Source: DASXTS01 sp036505275
Lineage (GTDB): Bacteria > Actinomycetota > Actinomycetes > Mycobacteriales > Pseudonocardiaceae
Reading direction: 5' to 3'
Length of the DNA: 13,806 bases
NCBI GenBank assembly: GCA_036505275.1
Contig: DASXTS010000041.1
Coordinates: forward strand, 1-13,806
The notes beneath the pieces were generated by a model. The model had not been told where the DNA came from, ran no database searches, and saw nothing but the letters and a program-made list of their open reading frames with translations. Made by a program: the position numbers and the translations under genes. This document shows positions 1 through 5,928 of the stretch, in pieces. Each line of letters opens with the position of its first letter. Position 1 is the stretch's first letter.

Positions 1-3000
1 GCCCCAGTGGTAGGGCATCCAGATCTGGTGCACCACCTGGTCCTGCACCCGCAGCGGCCGCATCCGGTCGGTGACCAGCACCTGCGCCTCGACCGTGGTC
101 CGGCTGGTGACGATGTGCGCCCACTCCAGGTGCCGCAGCCCGCGCTCGGCGGCCAGCGCAGGGGACACCTCGACGAACAGGCCCGGCTGCAGCTCGGACA
201 GATACGGCAGCCAGCGGCTCATCGCGCCCGCGGTGTGGTGCTCGGTGAGCCGGGCGGTGGTGAGCACGTACGGGAAGACCTCGCCGTGCAGCTCGGGCGG
301 CGACGGGTTGGACGGGTTGTCGGCGCGGCCGTGCACCCGGCGGGTCGGGTTGCCCTGCTGGCGGTAGAACGGGTTGCGCACCGGCGACTCGTGCGGCTCG
401 TAGTGCACCGGCAGCGGGCCGTCCACCAGCCCAGCCGGGGCGAAGAGCCACGCCTTGCCGTCGGCCTGCATGATGAACGGGTCGTCGCCGCGCAGCGCCT
501 CCGGGCCGAGCGCGCCGGGCGGCGGGCGGTAGGAAGGTGGCTTGGTCCGCTCGAAGTCGGGCACGTCGTGGCCGGTCCACTCGCCGCGCTGCTCGTCCCA
601 CCAGACCAGCGCCTTGTGCTCGCTCCACGGCCGGCCGTCCGGGTCGGCGGAGGCGCGGTTGTACAGCACCCGGCGGTCGAGCGGCCACGCCCAGCCCCAC
701 TCGGCGGCGAACTGGTCCTGCTCGTGCCGCGACCTGCGGCGGGCCGCCCGGTTGACGCCGCCGGCGAAGATGCCGCTGTAGATCCAGCAGCCGCAGGAGG
801 TGCTGCCGTCGGCGCGCAGCTCGAGGTAGCTGTCCAGCAGCCGGCCAGTGGTCAGGTCGTACCCATTGATGCGCCGCAGCACGTCCTCGGCGGACGGCTC
901 GCCAGATTCAGGACTGCCGTGCATCTCGTAGTCCCAGGCCAGGTCGAGCAGCGGCCGGTCGCGCGGGTCGGTCGAGCCGGCCAGCTTCTCCCTCAGCCGC
1001 CGGCCGAGATGGTAGAAGAACCACAGCTCGGAGCGCTGGTCGCCCTTGGGGTCGAGGGCCTTCTCACGCCACTGCACCAGCCGCTGGGTCTGGGTGAACG
1101 TGCCCTCCTTCTCCACATGCGAGGCCGCCGGGAAGAAGAACACCTCGGTGCGGCAGCGCTGCGGCGCGATCTCGCCGGTCTCGATCTCGGGCGAGTCCTT
1201 CCAGAAGGACGCGCTCTCGATCATGGCGAGGTCCCGGACTACCAGCCAGTCGAGCTTCGCCATGCCCAGCCGCTGCAGCCGGCCGTGCGCGGAGCCCACC
1301 GCCGGGTTCTGGCCGAGCAGGAAGTAGCCGGACACCTTGCCGTCGACCATGTCCATCACCGTGCGGTAGGTGCCGTGGTCGCCGGTGAGCCTGGGCAGGT
1401 AGCCGAAGCAGAAGTCGTTGTCCGGGGTGGCCACCTCGCCCCAGTACTCCTTGAGCAGCGAGACGATGTAGGCGTCGGCGGCCCGCCAGAAGCCCTTCTG
1501 CCGGTGGCCGCGGATGCTCTCGATGTAGCTCGCCAGGTCCTGGTGATCGGCCGAGGGCATGGGCAGGTAGCCGGGCAGCAGGTCGTACAGCGTGGGGATG
1601 TCGGTGGAGCCCTGGATGCTGGCGTGGCCGCGCATCGCCATCACCCCGCCGCCGGGGCGGCCGATGTTGCCGAGCAGCAGCTGCACGATCGCGCCGGCCC
1701 GGATGTACTGCGCGCCGACGCTGTGCTGCGTCCAGCCGACGCTGTACACCAGCGCCGTGGTGCGCTCGCGCCCCGAGTTGGCCGTCCACGCCCGGCAGAC
1801 CTGCTCGAACGCCTTTTGCGGTACCCCGCAGGTTGCCTCCACGAGCTCCGGGGTGTAGCGGGCGAAGTGCCGCTTGAGGATCTGGTAGACGCACCGCGCG
1901 TGCTGCAGCGTGGGGTCCGCGGCGATCTCGTGCGTGACGTCCTCCAGCGCCGGGCCGCCGGAGCCGTGCTGCTCCGGCGCGGACGTGTGCTTCATCTCGT
2001 GCGGGTGCAGGCCGCCCGGCTGCGGCTCGAGGCCCTCGTAGTGCCAGGTCGTGGAGTCGTAGGTCGCGGTGTCCTCGTCGTAACCACTGAACAGGCCGGC
2101 AAGCTCCTCGGAGTCCTCGAAGTCCTCCCTGATCAGGAACGACGCGTTGGTGTACGCGAGCACGTACTCGCGGAAGTCCAGTTCGTTGGACAGGATGTAG
2201 TTGATCACGCCGCCGAGGAAGGCGATGTCGGAGCCGACGCGCAGCGGCACGTGCAGGTCGGCCTGCGCGCTGGTCCTGGTGAACCGCGGGTCGATGTGCA
2301 GCACCGTGGCGCCGCGGGCCTTGGCCTCGATCACCCACTGGAACCCGACCGGGTGGGCCTCGGCCATGTTCGAGCCCATGATCACGATGCAGTCGGAGTT
2401 GGCGAGGTCCTGCTGGTAGTTCGTGGCGCCGCCGCGGCCGAAGGAGGCTCCCAGACCGGGAACCGTGGCGGAGTGTCAAATACGGGCCTGGTTCTCGATC
2501 TGGATCGCACCGAGCGCGGTGAACAGCTTCTTGATCAGGTAGTTCTCTTCGTTGTCCAGGGTGGCGCCGCCGAGGCTGGCGATGCCCATGGTGCGGTTGA
2601 GCTTCCTGCCGTGCGCGTCGGTGTCCTGCCAGCCCCTGTTCCGTGCGTCCAGGACCCGATCGGTGACCATGTCCATGGCGGCGTCGAGGTCCAGGGTCTG
2701 CCAGTCGGTGGCGTATGGCGCGCGGTACAGCACCTTCCGTTCCCGATGCGGACCCGTGACGAGCTGCTTGCTCGCCGAGCCCTTGGGGCACAGCCGCCCG
2801 CGGGAGATCGGGCTCTCCGGATCGCCCTCGATCTGCACCACCTGCTCGTCCGTGACGAACACCTGCTGGCCGCAGCCCACCGCGCAGTACGGGCAGACCG
2901 AGCGGGCCATCCGGTCGGCGTCCTGGGTCCTCGGCCGCGCGGCGGCGTACCGCGGCGACTGGACGGCCGCGCCGCGGCCCGACGCGTCGTCGCTGGTCAG

Positions 3001-3045
3001 CTGCCGGTAGACTGGCCAGGACGCGATCCATCTGCGAACGCCCAC
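1..3045 (-). CDS. fdhA: Selenocysteine-containing formate dehydrogenase, molybdopterin catalytic subunit (FdnG/FdhA type), C-terminus beyond left edge
   Basis: This subunit oxidises formate to CO2 at a Mo/W bis-molybdopterin centre and passes electrons to an N-terminal 4Fe-4S cluster. The frame runs from a GTG at 3045, with GAAGGGG eight bases upstream, through one in-frame TGA at 2478-2476 to the window edge: 1015 codons with the open end. Seen: cluster cysteines C51, C54, C58 and C86 followed by K88; the sequence ENQARI, then UGA (residue 190), then HSATVPGL, matching the E. coli FdnG Sec site; the molybdopterin-binding stretches GSNMAEAHPVGFQW (224-237) and GNIGRPGGG (about 455-475); and NRASADPDGRPW nearer the C-terminus. 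The last codons, ending MPYHWG, still align with FdnG, so only the extreme C-terminus is missing. Unlike E. coli FdnG there is no twin-arginine signal peptide, so I infer a cytoplasmic enzyme. selD lies just upstream on the same strand. A conceptual translation that stops at UGA would give a false 189-residue fragment. Confidence 0.95.
2446..2478 (-). promoter_or_regulatory. Sec UGA codon plus bacterial SECIS hairpin
   Basis: On the minus strand the UGA at 2478-2476 is followed by 11 bases, then a 7-bp stem GGTTCCC (2464-2458) / GGGAGCC (2452-2446), with one T-G pair, closing the loop GGTCT (2457-2453). In the E. coli fdhF SECIS, the UGA-to-stem distance (11 bases), the seven-base GGUU... 5' arm and the GGUC loop are the same. 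That element is bound by the C-terminal winged-helix domain of SelB, and selB lies in this window. Seen: UGA, spacing, stem and loop. Inferred: that it directs Sec insertion here. The possible bulged U (second T of GGTT) mirrors the E. coli bulge. Confidence 0.87.
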
Positions 3046-3053
3046 AGCGGCCG

Positions 3054-3060
3054 CCCCTTC
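3054..3060 (-). promoter_or_regulatory. Ribosome binding site deciding the GTG start of fdhA
   Basis: GAAGGGG on the minus strand ends eight bases before the GTG at 3045. It supports this start over the in-frame ATG at 3351, which would put the repeat-filled, non-conserved region into the protein. From the GTG on, the sequence VGVRRWIASWPV fits the N-terminus I recall for actinobacterial FdhA proteins. Confidence 0.7.
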
Positions 3061-3092
3061 GTCGTCGTCCGGACGCCCTGCTTCGTGATCGA

Positions 3093-3098
3093 ACCGTA
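3093..3098 (-). promoter_or_regulatory. Possible -10 box upstream of fdhA
   Basis: TACGGT on the minus strand fits the TANNNT consensus and lies about 48 bases before the fdhA start codon, leaving room for the ribosome binding site. No convincing -35 is visible. If real, fdhA has its own promoter despite following selD. This is weak evidence from a single hexamer. Confidence 0.3.
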
Positions 3099-3142
3099 GC
3101 CCAGCCGCCGCCACCTCGCGCACCCCTTCCACCAGACGGCGA

Positions 3143-3230
3143 GTTCGCCGGTTGGGTCGCGCGTGTTCGCCGGTTGGGTCGCGCGTGTTCGCCAGTTGGG
3201 TCGCGTGTGTTCGCAGGTTGCGTCGCCCGA
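3143..3230. repeat. Four tandem copies of a 22-bp unit between selD and fdhA
   Basis: Units lie at 3143-3164, 3165-3186, 3187-3208 and 3209-3230. The first two are identical (beginning GTTCGCCGGTTGGGTCGC), the third differs at two bases and the fourth at several. The 22-base period shifts the reading frame at every copy, so the array is not coding. It lies about 98 bp upstream of the fdhA start. With the next repeat pair it fills most of the 354-bp gap between selD and fdhA, where I see no gene. Function unknown: possibly an actinobacterial intergenic repeat family or a protein-binding array. Confidence 0.9.
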
Positions 3231-3300
3231 GTTGGGCGGTTCGGGCGTCAGGCCTCTGAGTGCACCGTGGCTCGAACATCCGACTCAGGTACCCAAACCG

Positions 3301-3376
3301 CGGACACACGTGTCCGGGCACGCGGACACGCCTGTCAGAGCGCGCGGACACACGTGTCCGGGCACGCGGACACGCC
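3301..3376. repeat. Two identical 32-bp repeats with GGACAC/GTGTCC palindromes, just after selD
   Basis: The units are 3301-3332 and 3345-3376, identical over 32 bases and 44 bases apart. Each contains CGGACAC, its inverse GTGTCCG two bases later, then CGGACAC again, so several alternative hairpins with 6-7 bp stems can form in the RNA. They begin about 24 bases past the selD stop in the direction of selD transcription. They could act as a terminator or attenuator between selD and fdhA, or simply be a mobile palindromic repeat. There is no poly-U tract, which is common for actinobacterial terminators. Confidence 0.85.
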
Positions 3377-3399
3377 GAAGGACGCCGCGGCGGCGAGGG

Positions 3400-4425
3400 C
3401 TAGCGGATGAGGATGGTGTGGGGGGTGCGGGGGATCAGCTCGCCGATCACCTGGGCACCCGGGATCTCGCCGGCGACGAGGAGACCGCCGGAGGTCTGCG
3501 CGTCCGCGAGTAGGAGGGCGTCGAGCTCGGGGCAGGTGCCGAGATCGACGTGCGGGCCGACCCACTCGAGGTTGCGCCGGGTGCCACCGCTGACGTAGCC
3601 GTCGCGGGCCGCCTCGCGGGCGCCGTCGAGGTACGGCACGGCGGCCCGGTCGATCACCGCGGTGACGCCGCTGGCCCTGGCGAGCTTGTGCAGGTGGCCG
3701 AGCAGGCCGAAGCCGGTGACATCGGTGGCACACACCACGCCGGCGGCCACCGCGGCCTCGGCGGCGGACCGGTTCAACGTGGTCATGGCCTCCACGGCGT
3801 GCGGGAAGACCTCGCCGGTCGCCTTGTGCCGGCTGTTGAGCACGCCGGTGCCGAGCGGCTTGCTCAGGGACAGCGGCAGGCCGGCACGGCCGGCGTCGTT
3901 GCGCATGATCCGCGCCGGGTCCACCACCCCGGTGACGGCCATGCCGTACTTCGGCTCCGGATCGTCGACGCTGTGCCCGCCTGCGACGTGGCAACCCGCC
4001 TGCGCGGCGACGGCGAGGCCTCCGCGCAGAGTCTCGGCGGCCAGCTCGAACGGCAGCACCCCTCGCGGCCAGCACAACAGGTTCACGGCGACCACGGGGC
4101 GGCCGCCCATGGCATAGACGTCGGAGAGCGCATTCGCGGCGGCGATGCGGCCCCAGTCGTAGGGATCGTCGACCACCGGGGTGAAAAAGTCCGTGGTGGC
4201 CACCACGGCAAGACCGTCGGCCACCAGCACGACGGCGGCGTCGTCGCCGTCGTCCAACCCGACCAGCAGCTCGTACCCGCCGGCGTCGGGCGACGGCGCC
4301 GCGCCGGCCGGCAACAGTCCGGCGATCACCCGCTCCAGCTCGCCTGGCGGGATCTTGCACGCGCAGCCGCCGCCGTGGGCGTACTGGGTGAGCCGGTAGA
4401 CCCCGGCTTGTGCACTTGCCGTCAC
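3400..4425 (-). CDS. selD: Selenide, water dikinase (selenophosphate synthetase)
   Basis: SelD makes selenophosphate from selenide and ATP, the selenium donor used by SelA. The product is 341 residues, close to E. coli SelD (347). Seen: the N-terminal signature RLTQYAHGGGCACK, with C21 and K24 matching E. coli Cys17 and Lys20 (a cysteine form, not Sec); the ATP/Mg acidic motif GLDDGDDAAV; TTDFFTPVVDDPYDWG; ANALSDVYAMGG; the substrate-loop motif GGHSVDDPEPKYG; and the C-terminal AQTSGGLL. The GTG at 4425 is chosen because the family signature begins 10 residues later. The open frame extends upstream only through the tRNA-Sec and selA antisense. A CATCAT box six bases before the GTG suggests a leaderless start. 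It is divergent from tRNA-Sec/selA/selB and co-directional with the formate dehydrogenase client gene. Confidence 0.97.
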   Translation of the reverse strand: MTASAQAGVYRLTQYAHGGGCACKIPPGELERVIAGLLPAGAAPSPDAGGYELLVGLDDGDDAAVVLVADGLAVVATTDFFTPVVDDPYDWGRIAAANALSDVYAMGGRPVVAVNLLCWPRGVLPFELAAETLRGGLAVAAQAGCHVAGGHSVDDPEPKYGMAVTGVVDPARIMRNDAGRAGLPLSLSKPLGTGVLNSRHKATGEVFPHAVEAMTTLNRSAAEAAVAAGVVCATDVTGFGLLGHLHKLARASGVTAVIDRAAVPYLDGAREAARDGYVSGGTRRNLEWVGPHVDLGTCPELDALLLADAQTSGGLLVAGEIPGAQVIGELIPRTPHTILIR

Positions 4426-4431
4426 GGACCC

Positions 4432-4437
4432 ATGATG
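4432..4437 (-). promoter_or_regulatory. Possible -10 box for a leaderless selD transcript
   Basis: CATCAT on the minus strand keeps the A at position 2 and T at position 6 of the -10 consensus and lies six bases before the selD GTG. The same spacing is seen at selA and recQ. Only 28 bases separate the selD start codon from the tRNA-Sec 5' end, so the divergent promoters must overlap one another or the neighbouring gene. Confidence 0.35.
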
Positions 4438-4453
4438 ACGCGCGGTGCTGTGG

Positions 4454-4549
4454 GGAGGCGTATCCGGCCTGGTGACCGGCGCGGTCTTCAAAACCGTTCG
4501 AGCGACAGAACCTGTCGCTGGCGGGTTCGATTCCCGTCCGCCTCCGCCA
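4454..4549 (+). tRNA. selC: tRNA-Sec (anticodon UCA), CCA encoded
   Basis: This is the UGA-decoding tRNA charged with serine and converted to Sec by SelA. Seen: acceptor GGAGGCG (4454-4460) paired with CGCCTCC (4539-4545), discriminator G and an encoded CCA; a 6-bp D stem CCGGCC/GACCGG with a four-base loop; anticodon loop CTTCAAA with UCA; a long variable arm AGCGACAG-AAC-CTGTCGCT, a perfect 8-bp stem; and T arm GCGGG-TTCGATT-CCCGT. The arm layout matches E. coli tRNA-Sec position for position. Odd points: the eighth acceptor pair would be U4461 x C4538, a mismatch, and the D stem has one C x A. It starts 28 bp from selD and ends 32 bp before selA. Confidence 0.96.
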
Positions 4550-4569
4550 GCACCAACGATATCGAGGCC

Positions 4570-4575
4570 TAGGCT
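4570..4575 (+). promoter_or_regulatory. -10 box for a candidate leaderless selA transcript
   Basis: TAGGCT fits TANNNT and is followed by six bases and then the selA GTG at 4582, so transcription would start at or next to the start codon. No ribosome binding site is visible before selA, which fits a leaderless mRNA. The alternative is read-through from tRNA-Sec, whose CCA end lies 20 bases upstream of the box. Confidence 0.5.
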
Positions 4576-4581
4576 CGTGCC

Positions 4582-5928
4582 GTGACCGACCGGCGGCGGC
4601 AGATCCCCCGCACCGACGTCGTGCTGGCCGCCCCGCAGCTGGTGGCGGCGGCCGGACGGCTGGGGCCGTCGGTGGTCAAGGCCGCCGTGGTCGCAGCGCA
4701 GGAGCGGGCCCGTGCCGGTGAGATCGCGCCGTCGGCGGTGACCGAGGCGGCGGTGGCCGCGCTGCCGGCGACCGCCGCCAGCCTGCGGCCGGTGATCAAT
4801 GCGACCGGCGTCCTGGTGCACACGAACCTGGGGCGCGCGCCGCTCTCGCCGGCGGCGAGGGACGCCCTGCTGGCCGCATCCGGCACCACGGACGTGGAGT
4901 TCGACCTGGCCAGCGGCGCGCGGGCGCGGCGGGGGCGCGGCGCGCTGGACGCGCTGGCCGCCGCGGTGCCGGATGCCGGCGGTGTGCACGTGGTCAACAA
5001 CAATGCGGCCGCGCTGCTGCTATGCGCGCTGGTGCTGGCGCCCGCCGGCCGGGAGATCGTGATCAGCCGGGGCGAGCTGGTGGAGATCGGCGACGGCTTC
5101 CGGATCCCCGACCTGCTGACCGCGGCCGGCGCGCGCCTGCGCGAGGTGGGCACCACCAACCGGGTACGCCTGGACGACTACGCGGACGCCGTCGGCCAGC
5201 AGACCGCGTTCGTACTCAAGGTGCACCCGTCCAACTTCCGGATCACCGGGTTCACGTCCATTGTGGACACCGCGGAGCTGGCCGGACTCGGCGTCCCGGT
5301 GGTGGTGGACATCGGCTCCGGGCTCCTCGCGCCGCACCCGCTGCTGCCGGACGAGCCGGACGCCGCGACCGCGCTACGAGCCGGTGCGTCGCTGGTCACC
5401 GCCAGCGGCGACAAGCTGCTCGGCGGCCCGCAGGCCGGGCTGCTGCTCGGCGAAGCCACGCTGGTGCAGCGGCTGCGGCGGCACCCGGCGGCGCGGGCGC
5501 TCCGGGTGGACAAGCTGACGCTGGCCGGGCTGGAGGCCACGCTGCGCGGCCCGCGCCCGCCGGTGCCGGCCGCGCTGGCGGTCACCGAGGCCGAGCTGTT
5601 CGCGCGCGCCACCGCGCTGGCCGCGACGCTGGCCGGGCACGGGGTGGACGCCGTCGCGGTGCACTGCGCCGGCACCGTCGGGGGCGGCGGCGCGCCGGGG
5701 GTGGAGCTGCCGAGCGCGGCGGTGAGCCTGCCGGCGGCGTACGCCGGGCCGCTGCGCGTCGGCGCCAGCGGCGGTCCGGGGCCGGTAATGCCGGTGGTGC
5801 CGGTGGTGCCGGTGGTGCCGGTGGTCGGGCGGGTCGAGCGGGGGCGGTGCCTGCTGAACCTGCTGGCCGTACCGGCCGCCGACGACGAGCGGCTACTGGC
5901 ATCCATCCTGGCCGTCGGGGCCCGCTGA
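4582..5928 (+). CDS. selA: L-seryl-tRNA(Sec) selenium transferase (SelA)
   Basis: SelA is the PLP enzyme that converts seryl-tRNA(Sec) to selenocysteinyl-tRNA(Sec) using selenophosphate. The product is 448 residues, slightly under E. coli SelA (463). Seen: RPVINATGVLVHTNLGRAPLS (69-89); VVNNNAAALLL; SRGELVEIGDGFRIPDL; EVGTTNR; KVHPSNFRITGF; VVVDIGSG; and the PLP-lysine motif SGDKLLGGPQAG with K278. Start: GTG at 4582, with no upstream extension of the family N-terminus. Near the C-terminus the conserved PVVGRV segment is preceded by a run of PVV units from a 9-bp repeat. The stop codon overlaps the selB ATG by one base (TGATG), so translation of the two is probably coupled. Confidence 0.98.
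   Translation: MTDRRRQIPRTDVVLAAPQLVAAAGRLGPSVVKAAVVAAQERARAGEIAPSAVTEAAVAALPATAASLRPVINATGVLVHTNLGRAPLSPAARDALLAASGTTDVEFDLASGARARRGRGALDALAAAVPDAGGVHVVNNNAAALLLCALVLAPAGREIVISRGELVEIGDGFRIPDLLTAAGARLREVGTTNRVRLDDYADAVGQQTAFVLKVHPSNFRITGFTSIVDTAELAGLGVPVVVDIGSGLLAPHPLLPDEPDAATALRAGASLVTASGDKLLGGPQAGLLLGEATLVQRLRRHPAARALRVDKLTLAGLEATLRGPRPPVPAALAVTEAELFARATALAATLAGHGVDAVAVHCAGTVGGGGAPGVELPSAAVSLPAAYAGPLRVGASGGPGPVMPVVPVVPVVPVVGRVERGRCLLNLLAVPAADDERLLASILAVGAR
5782..5826 (+). repeat. 9-bp in-frame tandem repeat in selA (PVV units)
   Basis: There are five 9-base units from 5782. The middle three are exactly CCGGTGGTG, the first is CCGGTAATG and the last CCGGTGGTC. They encode PVM-PVV-PVV-PVV-PVV directly before GRV. 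SelA proteins normally have one short hydrophobic Pro-Val segment here, so this looks like slippage expansion of the conserved PVVGRV motif that keeps the frame. Confidence 0.9.

Noticed and set aside
2476..2478. TGA in formate dehydrogenase as a nonsense mutation or pseudogene
   Set aside because: The codon is exactly at the known Sec position, has a SECIS-like hairpin after it, and the sel genes are adjacent. The frame stays intact on both sides.
1064..3031. Minus-strand open frame of 655 codons overlapping formate dehydrogenase
   Set aside because: It is in a different frame from the FdnG match and reads as an Arg-rich, low-complexity translation; the true frame begins at 3045 and runs through the UGA.
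7..3099. Plus-strand open frame of 1030 codons across the whole formate dehydrogenase region
   Set aside because: It is the antisense of a real, family-matching gene. Its translation is rich in Arg, Val and Gly with no recognisable domain, as expected from a stop-free antisense frame in GC-rich DNA.
3143..3376. CRISPR array
   Set aside because: The 22-bp units abut with no spacers, and the 32-bp pair has only two copies; no cas genes are present.
4426..4989. Upstream extension of selD by 188 codons
   Set aside because: It would run antisense through tRNA-Sec and selA; the family N-terminus begins just after the GTG at 4425.
5022..5927. Upstream extension of selB inside selA
   Set aside because: It is the third frame of selA with no similarity to SelB; the GTPase domain begins at ATG 5928.
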